Origin: JAHFDS01 sp964593795
GTDB lineage: Bacteria; Myxococcota_A; Polyangia; JAHFDS01
Reading direction: 5' to 3'
Length of the DNA: 64,000 bases
Assembly: GCA_964593795.1 (NCBI GenBank)
Contig: CAZQJC010000149.1
Span: 1 to 64,000 of the forward strand
The notes under the pieces are model-generated. The model searched no databases. It was not told where the DNA came from and saw only the letters and a list, made by a program, of their open reading frames with translations. Shown here in pieces: positions 52,286 to 61,424 of the stretch. How positions within the stretch are numbered: the stretch's first letter is position 1; each line of letters opens with the position of its first letter. The position numbers and the translations under genes were made by a program.

Positions 52286-52362
52286 AGGCCAACCCTAGCC
52301 GCTGGCTCCCCCGCGCGCCACGCGACGTGTCGGACCGTGGCCGCACGTCAGCGGCGGTCGAG

Positions 52363-52625
52363 GACCTGGTTGCGGCCGTGCGCGATCCCGACTGCAACGA
52401 CATCTACATCGGTCAGTCAAGGAGCACCACGCCGCCCTCGCCAGGCACCAGCTGGCCGAGGGGACGTTCCACGCGGCGCTCGCGGCCGTGGCGACCCTGA
52501 GCCGGGCATCGCTCCAGGCGGCGGTGGATCGCCTCGCGCGCCGGAGGTCCGCGGGGCGCGAAATCCTGATGCGTCACGATCTGCGACCGAGGTCCAGTCC
52601 CTCGGGTGACGAGTCACTTGCTGGG
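52363..52625 (+). pseudogene. Frameshifted gene fragment
   Basis: Two coding-like segments in different plus-strand frames can be joined: DLVAAVRDPDCNDIYIG (from 52363) and, one frame away from about 52416, VKEHHAALARHQLAEGTF followed by ALAAVATLSRASLQAAVDRLARRR. The second is a helix-forming sequence with good codon bias. Neither has a start codon with an RBS. It is probably the decayed remnant of one gene of unknown family. The 52286-52362 stretch before it shows nothing. Confidence 0.3.
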
Positions 52626-53249
52626 CTACACGACGACGTAGCCGAAGCGGAGGGCGGCCGCGTCGATGAGTGACGCGAGGGCTGGATCAGCGAGCGACCT
52701 GTGGAACGCGGGCGCCTTCGGCATTGCGTCCGCGCAGCGCTCGTACAGCGCGAGGGCATCCCGGTTCGCGTCCATCGAGGAACAGTAGGCAAGCCCCTCG
52801 ATGTCGGGATACGCGGAGTACAGGGCCGCCGACCACCGGCGGGCGCGAGCTCGCGCGCCGGAGTGAATCGCGGTCGAGGCCCCCGCCTTCGTCACCCACG
52901 CGCCTGTGAGGTCATGGAGGGCGAGGTCGCGCGTGATGCGAAAGCCCACGAGCCACGGCTCGCGATCGTGGCGGTCGATGGTGCGCGTTGCCTGGTAGAC
53001 CTCGGCCAGGCAGGTCGGCCCCGCCTTCGCCGCGTAGAGGATCGCGCGAGCCTGTGCCCGCGGCGGTGAGAGATGGTGGTCGAATCGTGCGTCGGTGGGC
53101 CCGAAGCCTCGAAAGGTGTTCCAGGCGGTGGGACGAGAGCCTCCGCGGAAGTAGACCCGCCAGAGCAGGGAACCGGCTGGCAGTCGCGAGATCGCGGGCC
53201 CCAGCGCCTGCAGCGCCGGCTTTCGGGGAGGCTCGGGGAACTTGGCCAC
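52626..53249 (-). CDS. RES-domain toxin (NAD-degrading type)
   Basis: RES toxins degrade NAD+ and arrest growth. The 207-residue protein has the family pattern: LLWRVYFRGG (Arg31), TDARFDHH, then ILYAA and LAEVYQ (Glu83). A downstream Ser-containing segment (IEGLAYCSSMDANRDALAL) follows. Arg, Glu and Ser are the residues that name the family. The antitoxin gene ends six bases upstream. The C-terminus (LRFGYVVV) is complete. It is adjacent to transposase remnants, which suggests acquisition with mobile DNA. Confidence 0.82.
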   Translation of the reverse strand: MAKFPEPPRKPALQALGPAISRLPAGSLLWRVYFRGGSRPTAWNTFRGFGPTDARFDHHLSPPRAQARAILYAAKAGPTCLAEVYQATRTIDRHDREPWLVGFRITRDLALHDLTGAWVTKAGASTAIHSGARARARRWSAALYSAYPDIEGLAYCSSMDANRDALALYERCADAMPKAPAFHRSLADPALASLIDAAALRFGYVVV

Positions 53250-53255
53250 GATCGC

Positions 53256-54002
53256 TCAGAGCAGCGAGGCCAGTTCGACGACGCGCCCCGGCTCCTGCCC
53301 CTGCCCGAGCCACTCGAGGGGGGTGAGCGGCCGGCCGCCCTCGGGCGATTCGAGATCGGGGTGGGGCAGGCGAAACCAGCGCTCCACCGCGACGGGATGC
53401 ATGCCGAGGGGCAGCGCTGGCAGCACCTCGTCGATCCCCGGCACGAGGCGACTACCCGAGAACTGGAACCTGGGCAGGCGCCAGGTTCGCCCATCCTTGA
53501 CGCCGAACAGGCGCCGCGCCCCGAGACGCTGCCGGATGCGGCTCGCGTTCACTCTGAGGAGCCGACCGGCCTCCTCGGCGGCCAGGCTGCCGCGAAGCAT
53601 CTGCATGAACTCCAGCGCACCGACATCGGACGCCCGCTTCTGGCCGGCGGGAGCATCCTCGAAGCCGCCCTGCCGGAGGAGCTCTGCCTCGTGCTCCGAC
53701 AGGAGGGACTCGGCTGCGTCGAGGCGCCTGGGCCCGGCTTGCTCCACTGCCAGCGCCGCGCCCTCGGCGCTGCGCTGGAGATCCCGCAGGTCCACGCGCC
53801 CCTCCGGATCCCGCACCGCTCGGACCACCGAGTTGCGCCTGCCGATGACGACCACCAGGATCTCGTCGTCCGCCAGGTGCGCCCCCTGGTCGGCGAGGAC
53901 GACCTCCCGGCGGGCCCTACCCTTGCTGGAGGAACGCAGAAGGTCCGTCAGCGCGTCGACACCTCGCTGCAGCGCCTGGGGGACTTTGAGCGTCTGGGCC
54001 AT
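53256..54002 (-). CDS. Long Xre/MbcA/ParS-type antitoxin partner of the RES toxin
   Basis: The 248-residue protein precedes the RES gene by six bases. Its C-terminal 80 residues fit the toxin-binding domain of RES antitoxins (ALPLGMHPVAVERWFRLPHPDL; RPLTPLEWLGQGQEP; VVELASLL). A putative HTH region is AAEEAGRLLRVNASRIRQRL with RTWRLPRFQF. The first about 100 residues (VLADQGAHLADDEILVVVIGRRN) are longer than in most Xre antitoxins and are not recognised. It should bind the toxin and repress the operon through the inverted repeat beside its start codon. Confidence 0.75.
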   Translation of the reverse strand: MAQTLKVPQALQRGVDALTDLLRSSSKGRARREVVLADQGAHLADDEILVVVIGRRNSVVRAVRDPEGRVDLRDLQRSAEGAALAVEQAGPRRLDAAESLLSEHEAELLRQGGFEDAPAGQKRASDVGALEFMQMLRGSLAAEEAGRLLRVNASRIRQRLGARRLFGVKDGRTWRLPRFQFSGSRLVPGIDEVLPALPLGMHPVAVERWFRLPHPDLESPEGGRPLTPLEWLGQGQEPGRVVELASLL

Positions 54003-54009
54003 GCGTCAC

Positions 54010-54032
54010 CTAACTTCGTTAGATACCGTTAG
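54010..54032 (-). promoter_or_regulatory. Candidate autoregulatory operator of the RES module
   Basis: CTAAC-TTC-GTTAG at 54010-54022 is a perfect inverted repeat. CGTTAG occurs again ten bases further on (54027-54032), giving two sites on one helix face. It lies eight bases upstream of the antitoxin ATG, and a TATCTA hexamer within it could serve as the -10. Confidence 0.5.
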
Positions 54033-54114
54033 CATACGCTGCGCGGCGACGGCCTGCAAGGCAGTCTCTCCGCTGGGCTTGCGCACCTCGCACGACCCGA
54101 GGATCGTGTCGGCA

Positions 54115-54276
54115 TGGAGTGCGCGACTGAACTGGACGTTCTCGATCGACGCCTTGGTCTGCCCTCGCTGCGCCGGGCCCATGAGGTTCATCTCGATCAT
54201 CGAGGACGAATCCGTGGCGCAGCGCATCTTGCGCCACCTGGGGCTCCCTGCCCGGCCCCGACTCACCTCGGTGTGA
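54115..54276 (+). pseudogene. IS91-like transposase C-terminal remnant (plus strand)
   Basis: The frame reads WSARLNWTFSIDALVCPRC, GPMRFISIIEDESVAQRIL and HLGLPARP before TGA. This is the zinc-ribbon-like C-terminal end of IS91-family transposases (ID-L-CP-C-G-MR-I--IED pattern). Nothing of the catalytic core precedes it; upstream lies the operator of the RES module. It is a relic, oriented opposite to the second copy. Confidence 0.6.
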
Positions 54277-54334
54277 GTCTCACTGCAGTTCCCATCATCA
54301 GGGCCATCGTCCACCTTCGGTGCCACGCGCCCAC

Positions 54335-54670
54335 TCATTGGGGACCTCGGGGGGCGAGCGATCGCGGAGAGCCGGGCGCGGTGCGTAGGACATTCGACGA
54401 GGAGGTCGACAGTGGGCGCGGGTGTTGCGTCGAGCGTGAGCGCCAGCTGGCCTCCCAGCGTTGGCGGCCGCGTGGGGGCGCCCGGGCAGGAAGGCCCAGG
54501 TGCTCGAGGATCTTCCTGGCGACGGCCGGGTCCTCGATCACCGAGATCAGGCGCATGGGGCCGCCGCACCGCGGGCACTCGAGCACGTCGATCGCCCAGG
54601 TGCGCGCGAGCAGCGTGGCCCAGTCGAGCCTGCGCGCGCGGTCGGGGTCCGCGGGGCCCTCGGGGAGGGG
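54335..54670 (-). pseudogene. IS91-like transposase C-terminal remnant (minus strand)
   Basis: On the minus strand the sequence reads RLDWATLLARTWAIDVLECP, GGPMRLISVIEDPAVARKIL and HLGLPARAPP. This is a second copy of the same transposase end as at 54115-54276, but inverted. The two relics share the core motif with substitutions, so they are probably from related, not identical, insertions. The upstream part of the gene is missing or degraded. Confidence 0.6.
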
Positions 54671-54826
54671 CCATCGCGGAGACTCAGGCCATCGCGGAGA
54701 AATAGAACAGCTCAGGGTGGGGCAGGGCCTCTGGGCTTGGCATCTCGGGAGCCTGTGGCGTGTACTCGCAGCGGTAACTCCTGAACGGATCGTAGAATGA
54801 CTGCAACCCAGCAGGGTCCTTGTGGG

Positions 54827-55019
54827 TTACAGGGTCGCCGCCCACAGGTGACAGAGCACCCGGGCGAAGCCGTGCGCGCGGACACCGCAGCGCAGGTACG
54901 CCTCGAGCTCCTTGTCGACATGACCGGGCAGGCCGCTGCCGGCCGCGGCAACAGCGTCGCGGAGGAGGTCGAGCTCCCCGGCGACGACGCGGTACAGCAG
55001 CGTGCGCTCGGGGGCGTGC
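54827..55019 (-). pseudogene. IS91-like transposase N-terminal remnant (minus strand)
   Basis: The minus-strand frame reads ERTLLYRVVAGELDLLRDAV, GLPGHVDKELEAYLRCGVRA and HGFARVLCHLWAATL before a stop. The YLRCG--HGFAR-C pattern is the start of IS91-family transposases, where zinc-binding cysteines follow. The frame breaks after CHLW. With the C-terminal relic downstream on the same strand (54335-54670), it marks one decayed element whose middle, including the catalytic Tyr region, is lost. The 54671-54826 stretch between them is non-homologous filler. Confidence 0.6.
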
Positions 55020-55126
55020 GCTCGTCGACGCCGGTGCGGCCCTGGCCGAGTTGCGCAGGGGGGGCCGCGTCGTGGAGGCGCCGCTCGCCGGTGCGACCTC
55101 GGCTCGACTAACATTCGTTCGAGCAG

Positions 55127-56173
55127 ATGAATCGCGCGCGCTGGGTCGCTCTCCTCACCGTCGCGGCCGTGGCCGTCGTCGCGGCCGTGCTGCTCCTTCG
55201 TGGCGCGCCTCCACCTCGCCCCTTCGCCGCCCCTCGCGCCCCTGACGCCGCCGCCGGGAGCGCACCCGACGCGGCGTCCAAGCGTGAGGTCGCGCGCGCC
55301 CCCCGGCGCACCGTGGCGGTCGAGGGGCGCTGGGGCAGCGGCCCCGGGGAGCTCGGCCGGAGCGGCGCCGCCGACGGAAACCTCGAGGTCCCGATGGCGG
55401 TCGCGGTGTCGGGGCGCGACACGCTGGTGCTCGACCAGCAGAACGGCCGCGTGCAGCGCTTCTCGGGTGGGCGCGTGGCCGGCAGCTTCCCGGCCGGCAC
55501 GGCGGCGCAGGACCTCGTGGCCTTGCCCGGGGGAGGAGCGGCGGTGCTCGATCGGCTCGGCGCGGCGACGCTCACGCTCCTCGGCGAGGACGGCAAGGTG
55601 GCGGCGACGATCCCGCTCGTCGGCGGGCCCATCCGCGAGGGCGGGGCGGTGACGGGCGTCTTCGCCGACGCCGAGGGCGTCTACGTCGAGCGCGAGCACC
55701 GCGACGTGGTGCGCCTGGCCGACGGCCGAGGCCGCCCCGATCCCGCGCGACCGACGCTGTGGGGCCGCCCGACCCGCGACGGCAAACAGCTCGTGCGCGC
55801 GGCGCTCGCCGATCGCGCGGCGGGGACACTGACCGTGAGCGTCGCGTCCCGCGAGAACGGCGCGATGGACTTCGCCACCACCGTCACGCTCGACGGGCCG
55901 ATCCTGCACCTCGTGCTGCTCGACAGCGACCGGCACGGACGCCTCTACGTCGCGGGCGCGATCGGCCGGCCGGGCGCCGACGGCGTGACGGACGAGCGCG
56001 TCGCGGTGGTGCGCCTCGAGCGCGACGGGAGCGTCTCGGGGCGCCTCTCGCTGCCGGCGCTGCCGGAGGCCGACGAGATCTTCCGGCCCCTCGCGGTCGA
56101 CGACGAGGGCGCGATCTACGAGCTCCTGCCCGGGACCACCGGGCTGTCGGTGGTGCGCTTCGAGTTTCCGTAG
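55127..56173 (+). CDS. Membrane-anchored NHL/propeller-like protein
   Basis: The 348-residue protein has an N-terminal membrane helix (VALLTVAAVAVVAAVLLL) and an Ala/Pro linker. It then has repeated strands of NHL type: GRWGSGPGELGRSGAADG, AVAVSGRDTLVLDQQNGRVQRF, GAVTGVFADAEGVYVEREH and AVDDEGAIYELLPG. The GSGPGELG opening is typical for NHL propellers. It is presumably extracytoplasmic and binds proteins or glycans. It could also be read as a lipid-free cousin of the SBBP lipoproteins of this window. The next gene starts 37 bases downstream. Confidence 0.7.
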   Translation: MNRARWVALLTVAAVAVVAAVLLLRGAPPPRPFAAPRAPDAAAGSAPDAASKREVARAPRRTVAVEGRWGSGPGELGRSGAADGNLEVPMAVAVSGRDTLVLDQQNGRVQRFSGGRVAGSFPAGTAAQDLVALPGGGAAVLDRLGAATLTLLGEDGKVAATIPLVGGPIREGGAVTGVFADAEGVYVEREHRDVVRLADGRGRPDPARPTLWGRPTRDGKQLVRAALADRAAGTLTVSVASRENGAMDFATTVTLDGPILHLVLLDSDRHGRLYVAGAIGRPGADGVTDERVAVVRLERDGSVSGRLSLPALPEADEIFRPLAVDDEGAIYELLPGTTGLSVVRFEFP

Positions 56174-56210
56174 CGGATCGGTCGGGCCAATCCGGAGTAC
56201 CATCGAGGCG

Positions 56211-57197
56211 ATGCGTGCGCTCGCTTACACGGTCGTGCTCGTGATCGCTGGCTGCGGCGCGGATACCATCACCGGCGCCCGGCCCGATGCCGCCCGCGCC
56301 CCCGACGCGGCTGCACGGCCCGCGGATGCGCCGCGCAGCCTGCCCGACGCCGCTCGGCTCGGGGACGCCGCGCGCCCGCGCGACGCCGCGCCCGAGGATG
56401 CCGGCGACAACACGCCCGACATGCTGCCCGATGGCGCGCCTCCGATGCCGGACGCGCCGCCGCCGCCGCCGATGGGCGGCACCATGCGCGTGACCGCCAC
56501 GTCGCTCAACCTCCGCCAGGGACCGGGCACCACGAACGCGATCGTCACGTCGATGCCGTGCGGCACCGAGGTCACCGTGCTCGGCGGGCCGACCAACGGC
56601 TGGTGGAACGTGCGCTTCGGGATGATGACCGGCTGGGCGTCGGGTGCGTACCTGGCGGTGCCGGCCGCGTTCGACCCGGCCACGTGCGGTGGCACGATGA
56701 ACCCGCCGCCGCCCGCGGGGACGCCGCCCGAGGTGGGCGACATCTTCGCGCGCGCGCAGCTCGCGGTCGGCTACTCCTATTACTGGGGGCACGGCTCGTG
56801 GCGCGACGACGGCGCGCAGCACGGCGCCTGCTCGGGGAGCTGCCCGAATTGCACGCACAGCGGCGCGTACGGCGCGGACTGCTCGGGCTTCGTCGCCAAG
56901 GCGTGGCAGATCCCGGGGCCGTCGCCGATCACGACCGACGCGCACCCGTACTCGACGCACAGCTTCTTCTTCGACACGAGCACGCACTGGACGCGCGTCG
57001 ACCGCGGCGCCGCGAAGCCGGCGGACGCGTTCGTCTACAACTCGGGCTCGTCGGGGCACATCGTGCTCTTCGAGTCGGGCGCCGATCCGTGGGGCGCGAC
57101 GTGGATCTACGAGGCGCGCGGCTGCGCGACGGGCGTCGTGCACAACCTGCGCACCGTCGGCTCGAGCTACGTCGCGATCCGCCGCCAGGGGCTGTAA
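56211..57197 (+). CDS. Lipoprotein with SH3b and NlpC/P60-type peptidase domains
   Basis: The 328-residue protein has a lipobox VIAGC (Cys15), then an about 70-residue disordered Asp/Ala/Pro linker of DAARPRDAAPED type. A bacterial SH3 domain (MRVTATSLNLRQGPGTTNAIV to WNVRFGMMTGWASG) follows, then an NlpC/P60-like domain. Catalytic residues are Cys224 in GADCSGFVAKAW and His283 in SGHIVLFES. Such enzymes cleave D-Glu/DAP-type peptide links in peptidoglycan. Extra cysteines in ACSGSCPNCTHSG just before the active site are unusual. A function in wall remodelling or in attack on prey wall is plausible. Confidence 0.85.
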   Translation: MRALAYTVVLVIAGCGADTITGARPDAARAPDAAARPADAPRSLPDAARLGDAARPRDAAPEDAGDNTPDMLPDGAPPMPDAPPPPPMGGTMRVTATSLNLRQGPGTTNAIVTSMPCGTEVTVLGGPTNGWWNVRFGMMTGWASGAYLAVPAAFDPATCGGTMNPPPPAGTPPEVGDIFARAQLAVGYSYYWGHGSWRDDGAQHGACSGSCPNCTHSGAYGADCSGFVAKAWQIPGPSPITTDAHPYSTHSFFFDTSTHWTRVDRGAAKPADAFVYNSGSSGHIVLFESGADPWGATWIYEARGCATGVVHNLRTVGSSYVAIRRQGL

Positions 57198-57209
57198 GCT
57201 CCCCGCCCG

Positions 57210-57680
57210 ATGGCCGATCACGCCGCGCTCGTCCGTCGCTTCTACGAGGCGTTCGCCAGGAAGGACGGCGACGCGATGGCAGAGTGCTACCACGCGCGCG
57301 TCACGTTCTCGGATCCGGTGTTCCCGAGGCTCGAGGGCGCGGAGGCCGGCGGGATGTGGCGGATGCTGTGCAAGCGCGCCACGGACCTCGAGATCGTCGC
57401 GAGCGGGATCTCCGCCGACGGCGCGACGGGGCGCGCGCACTGGGAGGCGCGCTACACGTTTGGCGCGACCGGCCGCAAGGTGCACAACGTCATCGACGCG
57501 ACGTTCCGCTTCGAGGACGGCCTCATCGTCGAGCACCGCGACGTGTTCGACTTCTGGCGCTGGTCCCGCATGGCCATCGGCCCCGCGGGCGTGCTGCTCG
57601 GCTGGACGCCGATCCTGCGCGGCGCCGTCCGCGGCCAGGCGAGGAAGGCCCTCGGCGCCTTCCTCGCGAAGGGGAGCTGA
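57210..57680 (+). CDS. NTF2-like (SnoaL-type) protein
   Basis: The 156-residue protein has the cone-fold pattern: LVRRFYEAFARKDGDAMAECY, HARVTFSDPVFPRLEG, then GRAHWEARYTFGATGRKVHN and VIDATFRFEDGLIVEHRDVFDFWRW. Proteins of this type are small-molecule isomerases, cyclases or binding partners; the pocket residues do not reveal which. A C-terminal Ala/Arg-rich helix (residues 130-156) extends the fold. Its TGA shares one base with the ATG of the hydrolase gene, so the two are probably co-translated. Confidence 0.8.
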   Translation: MADHAALVRRFYEAFARKDGDAMAECYHARVTFSDPVFPRLEGAEAGGMWRMLCKRATDLEIVASGISADGATGRAHWEARYTFGATGRKVHNVIDATFRFEDGLIVEHRDVFDFWRWSRMAIGPAGVLLGWTPILRGAVRGQARKALGAFLAKGS

Positions 57681-58723
57681 TGACGCTGCGAGATCGCGTG
57701 GAGCGGCGGCTCGGACGGCTGCTCGCGACGCTGCCGGACGGGGCGAAGGTGCTCCTCTCGCGCCGGCCGCCCGTGGTGCTCGACGGGCAGACGCTCGATC
57801 CCGACATGCAGCTCGTGGTGTCGTTCCTCGAGCTGACGGGCGCGGAGTCGCTGGCGAGCGAGTCCGTCGAGAAGTCGCGCGCACACATGCGGCACAACGC
57901 GCGCGTGCACGGCGCGACACCGGAGCGCGTCGCGCGCACGGCGGACCTCACGATCCCCGGGCCGGGCGGGCGGCTCGCCGCGCGGCACTACGTCCCCGAC
58001 GAGCCGGGCGGGCCGCATCCGCTGCTCGTGTTCCTGCACGGCGGCGGCTTCGTGCTCGGAGACCTCGACACGCACGACGCGCCGTGCCGGATCCTCTGCG
58101 CGTTCGCGGGCGTGCACGTGCTCTCGATCGACTACCGGCTGGCGCCCGAGCACCCGTTCCCGGCGGCGGTCGACGACGCGCGCGCGGCGCTCTCGTGGGC
58201 GCTCGCGAACGCGGGCGCGCTCGGGGCGGACCCGGCGCGCGTGGCGATCGGCGGCGACAGCGCCGGCGGCAACCTCTCGGCGGTGGCGTGCCACGCGGTG
58301 CGCGACGCGGGCGGGCCGCAGCCGGCGGCGCAGCTCCTGCTCTATCCGTCCGCCGACCGCACGCAGCCTCGGCCGTCGCTCTCCCTGTTCGCCGACGGCT
58401 TCCTGCTCACGCGGGGCGACATCGACTGGTTCCACGAGCGCTACAGCGGCGGTGGGATGTATGCGGATCCACGCATCTCTCCGCTCCTCGCGCCGAGCCT
58501 CGCGGGGCTGCCCCGCGCGCTCGTCGTGACCGCGGGCTTCGACCCGCTGCGCGACGAGGGCGAGGCCTACGCCGCCGCGCTCGCCGCCGCAGGGACGCCG
58601 ACCGTGCTGCGCCGCTTCCCTTCGCTGCTGCACGGCTTCGTCAACATCACGGGGCCGAGCCGCGCCGCGCGCGAGGCGACCGTCGAGATCGCAGGCGCGC
58701 TGCGCGCCATGATCCGCGCGTAG
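57680..58723 (+). CDS. HSL-family alpha/beta hydrolase (esterase/lipase)
   Basis: The 347-residue protein has the hormone-sensitive-lipase oxyanion motif HGGGFVLGD (His120). The nucleophile is Ser194 in GGDSAGGN. The acid is Asp288 in GFDPLRDEGE and the base His318 in LLHGFVN, so the triad is complete. The N-terminal cap includes LELTGAESLASESVEKSR. No signal peptide is visible, so it is cytoplasmic. It probably hydrolyses short- or medium-chain esters. It is coupled to the NTF2-like gene, which may act on the same substrate class. Confidence 0.9.
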   Translation: MTLRDRVERRLGRLLATLPDGAKVLLSRRPPVVLDGQTLDPDMQLVVSFLELTGAESLASESVEKSRAHMRHNARVHGATPERVARTADLTIPGPGGRLAARHYVPDEPGGPHPLLVFLHGGGFVLGDLDTHDAPCRILCAFAGVHVLSIDYRLAPEHPFPAAVDDARAALSWALANAGALGADPARVAIGGDSAGGNLSAVACHAVRDAGGPQPAAQLLLYPSADRTQPRPSLSLFADGFLLTRGDIDWFHERYSGGGMYADPRISPLLAPSLAGLPRALVVTAGFDPLRDEGEAYAAALAAAGTPTVLRRFPSLLHGFVNITGPSRAAREATVEIAGALRAMIRA

Positions 58724-58725
58724 CG

Positions 58726-59084
58726 ATGCGACTCCCCGGGGACGAGGACACCTCCGACGTCGAGGATCGGCGGGGCGGGGGCACGTTCGGCGGCACCGGC
58801 GCGCGGCTCTGTCGGTGCGGATGGAGCTGCAGGCCGACTGCCTCGCCGGCGTGTGGGCGAGGAGCACGGCCGAGCGCGCGCTCCTCGAGCACGGCGACCT
58901 CGAGGAGGCGCTCGGCGCCGCGGCCGCCGTCGGCGACGATCGCCTGCAGAAGGCGGCCACCGGGCAGGTGCACCCGGAGACGTGGACGCACGGCTCGGCG
59001 AAGCAGCGCGCGAGCTGGTTCCGCCGCGGCTTCGACAGCGGGCGCATGGAGGCGTGCGACACGTTCACCGCCGGGGCGCCGTAG
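58726..59084 (+). pseudogene. Internally deleted neutral zinc metallopeptidase (YpfJ-like)
   Basis: The ATG at 58726 begins MRLPGDEDTSDVEDRRGGG, the N-terminus of the YpfJ/KPN_02809 metallopeptidase family. After about 25 residues the homology stops. It resumes in another frame near 58815 as RMELQADCLAGVW, then VGDDRLQKAATGQVHPETW and HGSAKQRASWFRRGF, the family C-terminus. The central part, including the HExxH zinc motif, is missing (normally about 180 residues). The ends and the codon bias are well preserved, so the deletion looks recent. A short peptide from the 3' part would be inactive. Confidence 0.7.
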
Positions 59085-59118
59085 CGGGCGACCCGGGGCC
59101 GCGTGATACCCTCGGGAC

Positions 59119-60474
<1,356 letters not shown>

Positions 60475-60475
60475 C

Positions 60476-61423
60476 GTGCGCTCGCGCCTGACGCTGGCGG
60501 TTTCGGCGGTCCTGTTCCTCTCGGGGGCCGGCGCGCGCGCCGACGATCCGGGCGCGCTCATCGCCGAGGGCGTCCGGCTCGGCAAGGAGCAGCGCTTCGA
60601 CGCCGCGCTCGCGCGCTTCCGCGAGGCGATCCACGCCCGCGCGACCGCCGAGGGACACTGCTTCGCGGCGACCGCGTACTTCCGGCTCGGGCGCCTGTCG
60701 CAGGCCCACCTGCACCTCGCGCGCGCCGAGGCGCTCGGGCCGACGCCGGCCTGGTGCGGCGGCGAGCTCCGGCGCGTGCTGCAGTCGGCGCTCGAGCGGG
60801 CCCGCCACGTGCCCGTCGCGTTCGAGGTGCAACCCGCGGGCGCGCGCGTGCGGCTCGCGGCGTTCGAGCCCGACGAGGCGCTGGCGAGCCCGTGCGTGAT
60901 GTGGTTGCCCGCCGGGACGCACGCGTACACCATCGAAGCCGAGGGCCACGGCGCGCACGCCGGCACCGTGGTCGTCGATGGCCCGGGGCGCGTCGTGCGG
61001 CTGGCCCTGCGCGCGGTCGAGCGGCCCGCGGTGGCGAGCGAGCGGCCCGTCGTGCCGCCGCCCGCTCCGGCGCGCTCGCCCACGCCGCCACCGGTCGCGG
61101 CGTCGTCGCGCCCGGCGCTCTGGATCACGGCCGTCTCGGGCGGCGCGCTGCTCGCGGCCGGTGTGGGCATGCACCTCGTCGCGCGGTCCACGCAGGACGC
61201 CGCGGCGCACGCGCCCACACGGCCCGTCTACGACGCCGAGATCGCCTCGTTCAGGACGCAGCGCGCCGTCACGCTGGGCCTGTACGGAGCCGGGGCCGTC
61301 CTGTCGGGCGTGGCCGCGTACCTCGCGCTGCGCCCGGGTGCCTGGAGCAGCGAGCGCGGCGTCTCGGTGGCGGTCTCGCCCGAGGACGGCGGCGCGCGCC
61401 TGCACCTCGCGACGACGTTCTGA
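60476..61423 (+). CDS. TPR/PEGA-like envelope protein
   Basis: The 315-residue protein from the GTG at 60476 has a signal peptide (LTLAVSAVLFLSGAGARA). TPR-like helices follow (ALIAEGVRLGKEQRFDAALARF). A PEGA-like strand region (FEVQPAGARVRLAAFEPDE; GTHAYTIEAEGHGAHAG) and a Pro-rich linker come next, then two membrane helices (LWITAVSGGALLAAGVGMHLV and TLGLYGAGAVLSGVAAYLAL). It is the downstream partner of the FHA activator, starting two bases after its stop, so it may be a sensor or envelope component of the same pathway. This is inferred from position only. Confidence 0.75.
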   Translation: MRSRLTLAVSAVLFLSGAGARADDPGALIAEGVRLGKEQRFDAALARFREAIHARATAEGHCFAATAYFRLGRLSQAHLHLARAEALGPTPAWCGGELRRVLQSALERARHVPVAFEVQPAGARVRLAAFEPDEALASPCVMWLPAGTHAYTIEAEGHGAHAGTVVVDGPGRVVRLALRAVERPAVASERPVVPPPAPARSPTPPPVAASSRPALWITAVSGGALLAAGVGMHLVARSTQDAAAHAPTRPVYDAEIASFRTQRAVTLGLYGAGAVLSGVAAYLALRPGAWSSERGVSVAVSPEDGGARLHLATTF

Positions 61424-61424
61424 G

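Noticed and set aside
54006..54674. Minus-strand open frame of 222 codons over the transposase relics
   Set aside because: It crosses two relics in the wrong frame and gives Arg/Pro-rich sequence. The IS91-like motifs lie in other frames.
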